From assembly GCA_964629965.1 (NCBI GenBank), contig CAZVRZ010000006.1, positions 13,193 through 77,192 on the forward strand: a stretch of 64,000 nucleotides of DNA. Direction: 5' to 3'. The position numbers and the translations under genes were made by a program. Below, one piece after another: positions 8,367 to 17,357 of the stretch. The notes below the pieces were generated by a model. The model searched no databases and was not told the DNA's origin. It saw nothing but the letters and a program-made list of their open reading frames with translations. Origin of the DNA: CAZVRZ01 sp964629965 (lineage in GTDB: Bacteria; Chloroflexota; Anaerolineae; Anaerolineales; UBA4823). Every line of letters begins with the position of its first letter. Within the stretch, counting starts at the first letter, position 1.

Positions 8367-9143
8367 TTACCATTCAAAACGCAAATGCTTCACGCTAAGG
8401 CCCTGGTTCATGATCTCTTGCAGCGATTCGATGCCGCTGCGCAGGTGAAGATCAGCAAATTGGCGGGTCACTTCTGCATCAAGGGCAGCCGTTTTAATGC
8501 CTTCCGGGATCATGGGCTGGTCGGAAACAAGCAGTAAGGCCCCGGTGGGAATTTCGTTGAAAAAGCCGCCGATGAAAATCGTGGCAGTTTCCATATCGAT
8601 CGCCATGCAACGCAGGCGGCGCAAGTACTCTTTGAAATCGTCATCATGCTCCCACACTCTGCGGTTGGTGGTATACACCACGCCCGTCCAATAATCGCAA
8701 CCCTGGTTACGTATGGTTGTGGAAATGGCCTTTTGTAAGCTGAAGGCAGGCAGAGCAGGCACTTCCGGTGGCAAGTAGTCATTGGAAGTGCCATCGCCGC
8801 GGATGGCCGCGATCGGCAAGATCAGGTCGCCAAGTTGATTTTTCTTCTTCAAACCGCCGCACTTACCCAGGAACAAGGCAGCCTTGGGACGAATTGCGCC
8901 AAGCAGATCCATCACAGTGGCAGCATTTGGACTGCCCATGCCAAAATTGATCATGGTGATACCCTCAGCGGTAGCATTCGGCATGGGCTTATCCAATCCT
9001 TGCACGGGTACATTGTGCCAATCGGCAAACATCTGCAAGTAGTTGGCAAAGTTTACCAACAGTATATATTCGCCCAGGGTTTCCAAAGGCACGCCAGTAT
9101 AGCGCGGCAGCCAATTGGCAACGATCTCAGCTTTTGTTTTCAC
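8367..9143 (-). CDS. amn: AMP nucleosidase, short form
   Basis: 258 aa. Hydrolyses AMP to adenine and ribose 5-phosphate in purine salvage, in the cytoplasm. The purine-nucleoside phosphorylase-like fold is visible: MINFGMGSPNAATVMDLL, ALFLGKCGGLKKK, AIDMETATIFIGGFF (the conserved Met-Glu of the nucleoside site) and LLLVSDQPMIPEG. Length matches the short AMP nucleosidase family that lacks the E. coli regulatory N-terminal domain. A copy of the repeated motif lies 30 nt upstream of its start. The propeller lipoprotein follows in the same direction after 89 nt. Confidence 0.85.
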   Translation of the reverse strand: MKTKAEIVANWLPRYTGVPLETLGEYILLVNFANYLQMFADWHNVPVQGLDKPMPNATAEGITMINFGMGSPNAATVMDLLGAIRPKAALFLGKCGGLKKKNQLGDLILPIAAIRGDGTSNDYLPPEVPALPAFSLQKAISTTIRNQGCDYWTGVVYTTNRRVWEHDDDFKEYLRRLRCMAIDMETATIFIGGFFNEIPTGALLLVSDQPMIPEGIKTAALDAEVTRQFADLHLRSGIESLQEIMNQGLSVKHLRFEW

Positions 9144-9173
9144 TCAACACCTCGTTTTCTGCGCCTGACGATT

Positions 9174-9186
9174 GCGGATTACCGCT
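9174..9186 (-). repeat. AGCGGTAATCCGC motif, copy B
   Basis: Reads AGCGGTAATCCGCAAT on the minus strand, identical over 16 nt to copy A, ending 30 nt before the amn start codon. Confidence 0.6.
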
Positions 9187-9572
9187 GCCACGAATAGAAG
9201 CAAACCTGCGCCCACAAGGGATCAAAGCGGCCCAGGCGGCATAATACAGAAAATACAACGCTTTCGCCAGAAATAATGAGCGGGGATTTGCGTTTATGGT
9301 TTTCTACTCTGAAGAGTCGATCGACAGTTGGCAGCGTTTCTACAAGAAGCCATTAGCTTCAAAGCTCTCAGCAGTTATGCCATGGGACGGGAAGAATGCA
9401 CCCGCCTATACTAGTATAACCCGATTTAGATGGTTTCGAATATAATAGTTTTGTACCCGTTTACAATATTCTTGGCCAGGAAATTCTCGATCGCAAAGAT
9501 TGATTTCAAGCCAGAAAGGCAATTGTCAAAGCGATTATTGTCTCACAATACTCTATAAGGAGAAACTGTTCT
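9187..9572. other. Intergenic region with perfect 12-bp palindrome
   Basis: No gene is seen. TATACTAGTATA (9407-9418) is a perfect palindrome sharing TATACTAGT with the operator-like site at 4763-4780. TATAAT at 9441-9446 could be a -10 box for the epimerase gene, but no convincing -35 was found. AAGGAG before 9573 is the ribosome site. Confidence 0.4.
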
Positions 9573-10628
9573 ATGAAGAATATGATTGCAGCAACTGACC
9601 CGGAATTGAAGCAAGATGATCTGATCGTGATCGCAGGGGCAGGAGGCTTCATTGGCGGCTCGCTGGCGCGGTATTTCCGGGCACAGGGCTTCACCAATAT
9701 CCGGGGCATCGACAAGAAACCTCTCCCGCAGTGGTACCAGCGCGTGCCGGGAGTGGAATGCTTATGCATGGATTTGAGCGAGAAAGAGAATGCGATCCGG
9801 GCAGTGCAAGGCGGGGTGGAGGTTTACAACCTGGCAGCAGACATGGGCGGAATGGGGTTCATCGAACGTTTCCGCGTTGAATGCCTGCGAAGCATTTTGA
9901 TCAATACCCATTTGGTCGAGGCCGCCTATCGGGCGGGGGCGCGGCGCTACTTCTACTCTTCATCTGCCTGTGCCTACAACACCGATCTACAAAAAGACCC
10001 GAACGTGCGTGCGCTGAAAGAAAGCGACGCCTACCCGGCAATGGCGGAACGCGGTTATGGGTGGGAAAAACTGGTGTCCGAAATGTTTTGCCAGGAATAT
10101 TGGGCCGAGCGCGGCCTGATGACCTTTATCGCTCGTTTCCATAACGTGTACGGGCCAAACGGCACCTGGTTTGGCGGGCGCGAGAAAGCCCCGGCGGCAT
10201 TGTCTCGCAAGGTGATGGAGGCAAAAGATACGGGCAAGCATGAGATCGAAATTTGGGGTGACGGCACCCAGACCCGCAGTTTCATGTTCATTGAGGACTG
10301 CGTCTTTGGCATCGACCAGATCACGCATTGCGACCGTTTGATTGCCACGCCGATCAACCTGGGTTCCAGCGAGTTGATCTCGGTCGATGACCTGGTCACG
10401 ATGATCGAAGGGATTGCCGGCATTACCTTGAAACGCCACTACAACCTCAACGCGCCGCGCGGCGTGGCCGGACGAAACAGCGATAATACGTTCATTCAAT
10501 CTGTGTTGGGTTGGGAACCAAGCATTCCGCTGCGAGACGGCATGGTCAAGACGTATGCCTGGATCGAAGAGCAGTATTACGCTCTCAAAGCAGGTAAGCC
10601 CGTTGTGCGTGAGGATTTTGTGGCCTGA
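9573..10628 (+). CDS. GDP-mannose 3,5-epimerase-like NAD-dependent epimerase
   Basis: 351 aa extended short-chain dehydrogenase/reductase. The Rossmann motif GAGGFIG is at residues 22-28. Positions matching GDP-mannose 3,5-epimerase catalysis are present: Cys133 in SSSACAY, Tyr162 and Lys166 in YGWEK, and Lys205 in GGREKAPAA. AADMGGMGFI and GDGTQTRSFMFIEDC also match that family. The enzyme converts GDP-D-mannose to GDP-L-galactose or GDP-L-gulose; in plants this feeds ascorbate, in bacteria probably cell-surface sugars. No neighbouring glycosyltransferases are seen. AAGGAG precedes the ATG. A related NDP-sugar epimerase specificity cannot be excluded. Confidence 0.8.
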   Translation: MKNMIAATDPELKQDDLIVIAGAGGFIGGSLARYFRAQGFTNIRGIDKKPLPQWYQRVPGVECLCMDLSEKENAIRAVQGGVEVYNLAADMGGMGFIERFRVECLRSILINTHLVEAAYRAGARRYFYSSSACAYNTDLQKDPNVRALKESDAYPAMAERGYGWEKLVSEMFCQEYWAERGLMTFIARFHNVYGPNGTWFGGREKAPAALSRKVMEAKDTGKHEIEIWGDGTQTRSFMFIEDCVFGIDQITHCDRLIATPINLGSSELISVDDLVTMIEGIAGITLKRHYNLNAPRGVAGRNSDNTFIQSVLGWEPSIPLRDGMVKTYAWIEEQYYALKAGKPVVREDFVA

Positions 10629-10631
10629 AAG

Positions 10632-10644
10632 AGCGGTAATCCGC
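10632..10644 (+). repeat. AGCGGTAATCCGC motif, copy C
   Basis: Plus-strand copy sitting between the epimerase stop codon and the ABC ATPase start at 10647. Confidence 0.55.
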
Positions 10645-10646
10645 CA

Positions 10647-11462
10647 ATGTCCCAGATGGCAAGTAAAGTAGATCGCGGCGATGCTGTAGATCGCAAACTG
10701 CCCGTATTGTTAAGTGAAGAACGAGCAGGCAGTTCTGTCCCTGCCAACGATGCTCCGAATCGCAAGTCTCTGATCCGGTTGAAAGAAGTGAGAAAGGCTT
10801 ACAAAACCGCGGCAGGAGATTTTTACGCTTTGAAGGGTGTGAGTGCAGAAATCTACCCGGGCGAGTTTGTGGGCATCTTGGGGAAATCTGGCGCCGGTAA
10901 ATCTACCCTGGTGAATCTGTTGACTGCCGTGGATCATGTAACCTCTGGGGAGATCTGGGTTAATGATATCCCGGTACACAAGCTCAACGAGAACCAGGCG
11001 GCCCTATGGCGAGGCCGTAACCTGGGCGTGATCTATCAATCTTTCCAACTGATGCCCACTTTGGATTTGTTGAATAATGTGCTGCTGCCAATGGATCTGT
11101 GCGGCCTGTACCGCGGCAAGCGATCCATCGATTGGGCCCTGCAGCTCCTTCGCCAGGTGGAGATCGAAGAACACGCTTACAAATTGCCGGCTTTGATCTC
11201 TGGAGGCCAACAACAACGCGTGGCGATGGCACGCGCGATGGCCAACGATCCTCCCATCATTGTGGCAGATGAACCCACCGGACGTTTAGATTCGGTGACA
11301 GCCGAAACCATCTTCCAGATATTCGAAAGCCTGGCTAAAAGCGGAAAAACCATTGTGATGGTTTCTCACGATCCATCTTTTATAACACGTTACTCGCGCG
11401 TGATCTGGATCGCCGATGGGCAACTGACCGACGAGGCACAGTTCGCAGCCGAGGTTTTGTAA
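10647..11462 (+). CDS. ABC transporter ATP-binding protein, MacB/LolD type (first of two)
   Basis: 271 aa. After a variable 45-residue N-terminus: Walker A GKSGAGKST, Q-loop QSFQLMPTLDLLNN, signature ISGGQQQRVAMARAM, Walker B IIVADEPTGRLDS and switch His in MVSHDP. This is the LolD/MacB subfamily that drives FtsX-type permeases. The initiator is uncertain: ATGs at 10647 and 10656 both lack a clear ribosome site. It opens a tight operon with a second ATPase (2-nt gap), an FtsX permease and a membrane-fusion lipoprotein. The two ATPases probably form a heterodimer. Confidence 0.85.
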   Translation: MSQMASKVDRGDAVDRKLPVLLSEERAGSSVPANDAPNRKSLIRLKEVRKAYKTAAGDFYALKGVSAEIYPGEFVGILGKSGAGKSTLVNLLTAVDHVTSGEIWVNDIPVHKLNENQAALWRGRNLGVIYQSFQLMPTLDLLNNVLLPMDLCGLYRGKRSIDWALQLLRQVEIEEHAYKLPALISGGQQQRVAMARAMANDPPIIVADEPTGRLDSVTAETIFQIFESLAKSGKTIVMVSHDPSFITRYSRVIWIADGQLTDEAQFAAEVL

Positions 11463-11464
11463 GC

Positions 11465-12337
11465 ATGATCAAGAATGCAAAGACGCCCCCGTTGTACTCA
11501 ACGGCCACGCCGCTCACGAATACGCCGCCCACGAATACGGCGCCCACGAACGACCCGCAGGCATGCTCCTTGATCCAACTCAAGGATGTATTCAAGATTT
11601 ACAAAATCGCAGCGGGGGATTTTGTGGCATTACAGGATATCAACTTGTGCTTTGGCGCCGGTGAATTCACCAGCATCATGGGTAAATCGGGCAGCGGCAA
11701 ATCGACCCTGATCAACATGATCAGCGGGATCGATCACCCGACCTCGGGAACGGTCCGGATAGGCGACACCGAGATCCATCATATGAGCGAAGGCCAGTTG
11801 GCCGTGTGGCGTGGGCGTAACCTGGGCATTGTATTTCAATTTTTCCAATTACTGCCCACCCTGAGCATCCTGGAAAACACGATGCTGCCTATGGATTTTT
11901 GTAATATGTATGCGCCCACCGAGCGGGAAAGCCGGGCTATGGAGCTGCTGCACAAGGTGGATCTGGCCGACATGGCCAACAAAATGCCTGCCGCCTTATC
12001 GGGAGGAGAGCAGCAAACCGCGGCGATTGCCCGCGCCCTGGCAAACGATCCACCGATCATCGTCGCCGATGAGCCTACCGGCAACCTGGACTCGCACATG
12101 GCAGAGCGCGTTTTGGAGATCTTTGAGGAACTGGTCGCTCAGGAGAAAACGGTTCTGATTGTGACGCACGACAGCACGCTGGCGCGACACTCCAAACGCC
12201 AGGTGCTGATCTCCGACGGCAAGATCGTAGCAGACCAAAAGCGTACCGCCGCTTCCGCGAGCACACGCCTGGGAGATGTTCAGCGCAGCATCGAAAATCC
12301 AGGGAGTCAGGTATTGTGGGAGGAAGGCAGCAGATGA
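11465..12337 (+). CDS. ABC transporter ATP-binding protein, MacB/LolD type (second), altered signature
   Basis: 290 aa. Complete ATPase: GKSGSGKST, QFFQLLPTLSILEN, VADEPTGNLDS, IVTHD. The signature reads LSGGEQQTAAIARAL; the usual Arg after QQ is Thr, unlike the neighbouring ATPase. The first 35 residues are a low-complexity Thr/Pro tail (TATPLTNTPPTNTAPTN) encoded by a short direct DNA repeat at about 11500-11550, so the true start could lie further in. It overlaps the permease start by ATGA at 12334-12337, indicating translational coupling. Confidence 0.85.
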   Translation: MIKNAKTPPLYSTATPLTNTPPTNTAPTNDPQACSLIQLKDVFKIYKIAAGDFVALQDINLCFGAGEFTSIMGKSGSGKSTLINMISGIDHPTSGTVRIGDTEIHHMSEGQLAVWRGRNLGIVFQFFQLLPTLSILENTMLPMDFCNMYAPTERESRAMELLHKVDLADMANKMPAALSGGEQQTAAIARALANDPPIIVADEPTGNLDSHMAERVLEIFEELVAQEKTVLIVTHDSTLARHSKRQVLISDGKIVADQKRTAASASTRLGDVQRSIENPGSQVLWEEGSR

Positions 12338-14787
12338 GACCGCGATGGCGCAAGGTGTTATCAGACCTGTGGGGGAATAAAATCCGGTCGCTGTTGGTGA
12401 TCGCCTCGATCGCAGTGGGATTGTTTGCGGCGGGACTGATCGCTAACACGCACCTGATGATTACAGCGGATATGGAAGCGGGCTATCGCTCCGTCAACCC
12501 AGCAAATATCCAAATCAACACCTCCGGTTTTGACGACGACCTGGTCAAACACATCCGCAGGCTGCCAGGGGTTCGCCAGGCGGAAGGAGTACGCAGCCTC
12601 ACCTTGCGCGCACAAACGGAGACCGGCGACTGGAAACCTATCGAACTGACCGCCATGCCTGACATTGCCGAAACGCAGATCAACAAGGTAAACCTAAAGC
12701 AGGGCATTTGGCCTCCAGATGATCGCCAGATCGTTATTGACCATTATAAACTCCCCGATCTATGGCCGGATTTAGCGGATGACGAGATAGAACATCTCTT
12801 GGAAGATACCGCTGCGGGAAATGACAGATGGGTGGTGCTCGAAACCCCTTCCGGCAAAAAACGCTCCTTACAACTGGTAGGCGTGGTGAACGATCAAACC
12901 ATTGGCACGACCAGCGCCGGCGGTTTCTTCCTGGCGCCCATCCAGGGATACGTCACCCTGGAAACTTTGGAGTGGCTGGAATATCCCACCACGATGAACG
13001 TATTATTGGTTACCGTTGACGAAAACGGAGAAGACGAAAGCCATCTACGACAGGTGGCCAATCATGTGATCCACGAGATCGAAGGCACCGGGCGGGTGGT
13101 CTACAGCTCTGCAATCCGCGCCTCCGATGATCACCCGAACCGGATCTATGTGCAGGCCATTGCCAGCGTGTTGTTTCTGCTCGGCTTCATGGTGGTTTTC
13201 TTAAGCGGTTTTCTGATTACGAATACGCTACAATCTCTGCTCAACCAGCAGATACAACAGATCGGCGTGATGAAAACGATTGGCGCACGCCAACAGCAGA
13301 TCATTGGCATTTATATGGTGTTGATCTTCGCGTTTGGACTGATCGCTTTCTTAATAGCCATGCCGCTTGCCAGCCGCGTGGCTTACTGGTTGATCGAATA
13401 CCTGGGCTCAGCGATCAACGTGGTTGCCCAGGGGTACCGCATCGAGCCCATGGCAGTCATATTGCAACTGGTGATCGCCCTGATCGTACCGCAGGCAGCC
13501 GGATTCATGCCGATCCTACACGGCACACGCATCTCAGCCATCGAGGCCATGAGCAGCTACAGTTCGTCCAAGCCAACGAGTCGCAAGAGCCGGTTGGATG
13601 CCTGGGTAGGAAAAATACGCGGCCTGTCTCGCCCGCTGTTGGTCTCGCTGCGCAATATCTTCCGCCGCAAGGGCCGCCTATTTATGACGCTGTTCACCCT
13701 GACGCTGGGCGGAGCAATCTTCATCGCCACTTTCAACGTACAAAGGTCCCTGGCACTTTACGTCGAGCGTATCGGCCGTTATTTTATGGCAGATATCAAC
13801 CTTTCTTTACAGCGGAATTACCGCATCGATCAGGTGCAAGAAGAGTTGAGCCGCATACCAGGCATCGCCGAAGTGGAGGGTTGGGCCGCAGCAGCCGGTA
13901 AGCTGGCGCTGCCGGATGGGTCACAAGGAGAAAGCCTTCATCTTCTGGCGCCCCCTGCGGGCAGCCGCCTGGTCGATCCGATCGTGCTGGAGGGTCGCTG
14001 GGTAAAGGCAGGCGACAAAAACGCGATCGTGGTCAACGAGCGTTTCCGTGAAACCTTCCCCGATCTGCAAGTGAACGATACGATCCAGGTAGAAATTGGC
14101 CAGAAAAAGGAAGAAATGCTGATCGTTGGCTTCTTTCAATTGGCTGGGAAAAGCGGCGGTTACGTGGCCTACACCACTTATGAATATCTCTCGAATGTGA
14201 TCGGAGAAAGAAACAAGGCCAGCGCATACCGGATCATTGCCGACCGGCAAGGTTTGACGCTGGAAGAACAGAAACAAATCGGGGATGAGATCGAAACCCG
14301 CCTGAAGGCGCGGGGCTTCGAAATCGCTGAAATCACAGCCGGGCAATCTCTGACCGCCACAACCTCAGATGGGCTGGACACCCTGACGGCTTTTTTACTC
14401 ATCATGGCCTCTTTGATCGCCATGGTAGGAAGTATTGGCCTGTCGGGCACGATGAGTATGAACGTGCTGGAACGCACCCGTGAGATCGGTATCATGCGGG
14501 CAATCGGCGCTTCAGACCGGGCGATCATGAGCCTGGTGATGGTCGAAGGGATGCTTATCGGTTTGATGAGCTGGTTCTTTGGTACGCTGGTGGCTTTTCC
14601 AATCAGTACGGTGATGTCGAACGCAATCAATATGGCCTTGTTTGGCGCAGCAGCCGACTTCACCTACACACCTACGGGTGTTATATTGTGGCTTATCGTG
14701 GTGGTAGTGTTGTCGATTCTGGCAAGTGTGATCCCGGCGCGCAACGCTGCCCGCCTGACAATACGGGAGGTATTGGCATATGAATAA
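12334..14787 (+). CDS. FtsX/MacB-like ABC transporter permease
   Basis: 817 aa with two FtsX-type halves. A first membrane helix near residues 18-38 precedes a large extracytoplasmic domain; helices follow around 275-400, another at about 450, a second extracytoplasmic domain, and three C-terminal helices from about 685. Typical motifs are IGVMKTIGARQQQI and REIGIMRAIGASDRAIM. The start at 12334 is chosen over an in-frame GTG at 12316 because GGGAGGA lies before it and it overlaps the ATPase stop. It overlaps the next gene by 8 nt. Partner of the two ATPases; substrate unknown (lipid, peptide or drug). Confidence 0.85.
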   Translation: MRPRWRKVLSDLWGNKIRSLLVIASIAVGLFAAGLIANTHLMITADMEAGYRSVNPANIQINTSGFDDDLVKHIRRLPGVRQAEGVRSLTLRAQTETGDWKPIELTAMPDIAETQINKVNLKQGIWPPDDRQIVIDHYKLPDLWPDLADDEIEHLLEDTAAGNDRWVVLETPSGKKRSLQLVGVVNDQTIGTTSAGGFFLAPIQGYVTLETLEWLEYPTTMNVLLVTVDENGEDESHLRQVANHVIHEIEGTGRVVYSSAIRASDDHPNRIYVQAIASVLFLLGFMVVFLSGFLITNTLQSLLNQQIQQIGVMKTIGARQQQIIGIYMVLIFAFGLIAFLIAMPLASRVAYWLIEYLGSAINVVAQGYRIEPMAVILQLVIALIVPQAAGFMPILHGTRISAIEAMSSYSSSKPTSRKSRLDAWVGKIRGLSRPLLVSLRNIFRRKGRLFMTLFTLTLGGAIFIATFNVQRSLALYVERIGRYFMADINLSLQRNYRIDQVQEELSRIPGIAEVEGWAAAAGKLALPDGSQGESLHLLAPPAGSRLVDPIVLEGRWVKAGDKNAIVVNERFRETFPDLQVNDTIQVEIGQKKEEMLIVGFFQLAGKSGGYVAYTTYEYLSNVIGERNKASAYRIIADRQGLTLEEQKQIGDEIETRLKARGFEIAEITAGQSLTATTSDGLDTLTAFLLIMASLIAMVGSIGLSGTMSMNVLERTREIGIMRAIGASDRAIMSLVMVEGMLIGLMSWFFGTLVAFPISTVMSNAINMALFGAAADFTYTPTGVILWLIVVVVLSILASVIPARNAARLTIREVLAYE

Positions 14788-15979
14788 AACACATCTAAAG
14801 ACCGTCTTTTCTCTTGTGGCTTTACTATTGGCTGGCCTGCTTTCAGCTTGCAATGGGTGGGCGAGCATTCAAAAGCCTGCGCCTACGCCCCGCGCCAGCT
14901 TGGAAAACAACTCGAAAGCGACAATAGTAATCGCAGAGGGCCGCCTGATGCCCAAAAACGATGCCAACTTGTTTTTTACAACCGGCGGACAAGTGACAGA
15001 AATACTGGTAGAAGAAGGCGACCAGGTGACCAGCGGGCAAGTCCTGGCGCGCCTGGGAGAACGGGAAACTGTGCAGGCATCCCTCGCGGCGGCAGAATTA
15101 GAATCTTTGAGCGCGCAGCAAGATTACGATACCTTGCTGGCAAAAGCCGACCTGGCTTACAACCAGGCCAGCCTGGACGTTTTGCAGGCCGAGCGCGCTC
15201 ATATCTGGACGCAAGAGGCGCTGGATAAGATCGACACCGGTGAACACCAGGAGAAGATCGACAAGGCACGCCTGCAAGTCGAAGAGGCAAAAGACGATCT
15301 GGAAGACGCCGAAGACGATTATGACAAATACAGAGATATGGACCCGGATCAAGCGGACCGCAAGAGGGCCGAAGACGAGCTTGAGAAAGCCAGGGACGAT
15401 TACGACCAGGCCGTACGAGAGCGCGATCTGTTGATCAACGAGCTGGAGCAGGCAAAGACCGAGGTAGAGATGGCAGCCAACAGCCTGGAGGAGGCGCGCC
15501 AGACCGAGGCGGACCGGCGGAGCGGACCTGATCCTGACGACCTGGCGCTGGTAGAAGCGCGCCTCAACAACGCCCGGGCGCAGGTGGCAGCCGCCCAGGC
15601 TGCACTAGATAAGCTGGATCTCAAAGCGCCGTTCAGCGGTACGATCGTCAAGGTGAATTTCACCGGCGGCGAACGCGTTTTGGCCAACCAGGTGATCATA
15701 GTGATCGCCGATTTCTCGCAGTGGTTTGTCGAAACAACCGACCTGAACGAAAACGATGTGGTCAACATCCAGGTGGGGCAAGGCGTGGAGCTGATACCTG
15801 ACGCGCTGCCCGACCTGGCAATTGCGGGCGTGGTGGAGTCGATCAGTGATACCTACCTGGAAAAGGCCGGCGATGTAACCTACACGGCGCGGATCAGGCT
15901 GGAGGATGTGGACCGGCGCCTACGCTGGGGCATGACCTGCCAGGTCGAGTTTCCGATCGAGGTCAATTCAAGCAAATAG
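14780..15979 (+). CDS. Membrane-fusion (HlyD/MacA-like) lipoprotein
   Basis: 399 aa. Signal sequence with lipobox LLSAC (Cys24), then a biotinyl-lipoyl-like half (GGQVTEILVEEGDQVTSGQVLARLG), a long acidic coiled coil (about residues 110-260), the second lipoyl half (LKAPFSGTIVKVNFTGGERV) and a beta-barrel region. MacA-type adaptors link FtsX/MacB permeases to an export path. No TolC-like outer-membrane gene is present, in keeping with monoderm Chloroflexota, so export probably ends outside the single membrane. Last gene of the operon. Confidence 0.85.
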   Translation: MNKTHLKTVFSLVALLLAGLLSACNGWASIQKPAPTPRASLENNSKATIVIAEGRLMPKNDANLFFTTGGQVTEILVEEGDQVTSGQVLARLGERETVQASLAAAELESLSAQQDYDTLLAKADLAYNQASLDVLQAERAHIWTQEALDKIDTGEHQEKIDKARLQVEEAKDDLEDAEDDYDKYRDMDPDQADRKRAEDELEKARDDYDQAVRERDLLINELEQAKTEVEMAANSLEEARQTEADRRSGPDPDDLALVEARLNNARAQVAAAQAALDKLDLKAPFSGTIVKVNFTGGERVLANQVIIVIADFSQWFVETTDLNENDVVNIQVGQGVELIPDALPDLAIAGVVESISDTYLEKAGDVTYTARIRLEDVDRRLRWGMTCQVEFPIEVNSSK

Positions 15980-16059
15980 ATACTCGTGGGCAAAAAATTA
16001 CAAACGCGATACAATTACTTCCAGTCCTGGCCAGGTCAAACATCGGAAAAGGGCAAGCT

Positions 16060-16728
16060 ATGAACTTATTCGTGAGGCGCAGGTTCGACTTCGAAGGGGC
16101 AAAACGATACGCTCTGGATAGATTAGAAAAAGAATTATCGCCCCACCTGTACTACCACTCCCTGGTGCACACGCGGGACGATGTGGCTGTGGCTGTGGAA
16201 GGCCTGGCCACGTTAGAAGGCGTGAGCGGCCAGGCACTTGAACTGCTGCAGATCGCAACCTATTACCATGATCTTGGATTTACCCAGATGGGCAAGCCAG
16301 GGATCGATTACAGCGTTGTACGCACCCAGCACGAAAACATGAGCATCCAGATGGCAGAAGAGATCCTGCCGGAGTTTGGCTTTAGCCGGCGGCACTTGAA
16401 AGTGATCCGCGGCCTGATCGAGGTGACCAGGCTGCCCCAAAACCCGCACACGCTCTTACAAATGATCATTGCAGACGCCGACCTGGACTCTTTGGGGCGA
16501 GAAGATTATTGGCCGGTGAGCCTGTGGCTGCAGAAAGAACTGAGCTTTTTCGGCACGGTGATCACGGATGACAAGTGGCTGATCGGCCAGTATCGCTTCT
16601 TATCCGGGCATCATTATTTCAGCCAGGCAGCCTGCAAGCTGCGCAATGAACAGAAAAGAATAAATATTCGGGGGCTTGTCGAGCGCATGCGCACAAGCAA
16701 GCTGGAAATTCCTGTTCTGGGCAATTAA
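16060..16728 (+). CDS. HD-domain phosphohydrolase
   Basis: 222 aa. The metal-binding HD pattern is visible: YHSLVHT (His), IATYYHDLGF (His-Asp pair), a further His in TQHENMS, and IIADADLDSLG (distal Asp). These proteins hydrolyse phosphomonoesters or nucleotides; the substrate cannot be read from sequence. The first 20 residues are basic. It ends just before the convergent histidine operon. AAGGGC is only a weak ribosome site. Confidence 0.75.
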   Translation: MNLFVRRRFDFEGAKRYALDRLEKELSPHLYYHSLVHTRDDVAVAVEGLATLEGVSGQALELLQIATYYHDLGFTQMGKPGIDYSVVRTQHENMSIQMAEEILPEFGFSRRHLKVIRGLIEVTRLPQNPHTLLQMIIADADLDSLGREDYWPVSLWLQKELSFFGTVITDDKWLIGQYRFLSGHHYFSQAACKLRNEQKRINIRGLVERMRTSKLEIPVLGN

Positions 16729-16743
16729 AAACGCCTTTGGGCG
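16726..16743 (-). terminator. Probable terminator of the histidine operon
   Basis: On the minus strand, after hisE, CGCC-CAAA-GGCG (16732-16743) is followed by TTTTT. The stem is short, so confidence is moderate. Confidence 0.45.
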
Positions 16744-16755
16744 CAATCGACAAGT

Positions 16756-17049
16756 TTATTTCTTTTCGGCGACCGGCTGGGCATGACGCCGGCGCAGTTC
16801 TGCTTCGACCTGTGAGAGGGTTAGATCGCGGCTGGCAAGCAATACCAGCGTATGGTAGAACAGGTCGGACACTTCCTCGATCAGGCGTTGATCGCCCTGG
16901 CCCTTGGCAGCCAGGATGACTTCCATGGCCTCTTCCCCCACTTTTTTGAGAATCTCATCTTCTCCCTGATCCAGCAAACGATTGGTATAAGAACCAGGGC
17001 GGGGGTGAGCCTTGCGATCGGTAATAATGGCAAACAATTCGTTCAGCAT
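16756..17049 (-). CDS. hisE: Phosphoribosyl-ATP pyrophosphohydrolase
   Basis: 97 aa. Second step of histidine biosynthesis, PR-ATP to PR-AMP. Typical features: LFAIITDRKAHPRPGSYTNRLL, then KKVGEEAMEVILAAKGQ (Glu-rich metal site) and EVSDLFYHTLVLLASRDL. Monofunctional, separate from hisI. Overlaps hisI by 7 nt and is the last gene of the operon. Confidence 0.93.
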   Translation of the reverse strand: MLNELFAIITDRKAHPRPGSYTNRLLDQGEDEILKKVGEEAMEVILAAKGQGDQRLIEEVSDLFYHTLVLLASRDLTLSQVEAELRRRHAQPVAEKK

Positions 17050-17357
17050 ACTTCCTCCAGGGTGCGATAGAAACAGGTGCGCTGGCCGGTATGGCAGGCC
17101 GGGCCGGCAGGGATCACACGCAGCAACAACACATCTTCGTCACAATCCACACGGATCTCTTGAATCCGCAGCACGTTGCCCGAGGTTTCCCCTTTGCGCC
17201 ACAACTTCTGGCGGCTGCGGCTCCAAAAGTGCGCTTCGCCTGTCTGGCGGCTGAGCTCCAAGGACTCAGCATTCATCCAGGCCACCATCAACACCTCGCC
17301 GGTGCGCACATCTTGGACAACAGCCGGGATCAGGCCTTTCTGATCATATTTAAGCAT
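17043..17357 (-). CDS. hisI: Phosphoribosyl-AMP cyclohydrolase
   Basis: 104 aa. Opens the purine ring of PR-AMP, third step of the pathway. VLMVAWMNAESLELS, ARFWSRSR-like AHFWSRSRQKLWRKGETSGN and the metal-site run DCDEDVLLL are present; C-terminal Cys residues in GPACHTGQRTCFYR complete the zinc site. Overlaps hisF by 8 nt and hisE by 7 nt. Confidence 0.93.
   Translation of the reverse strand: MLKYDQKGLIPAVVQDVRTGEVLMVAWMNAESLELSRQTGEAHFWSRSRQKLWRKGETSGNVLRIQEIRVDCDEDVLLLRVIPAGPACHTGQRTCFYRTLEEVC

Noticed and set aside
9987..10499. 170-codon minus-strand ORF
   Set aside because: Antisense to the conserved epimerase core; a shadow frame.
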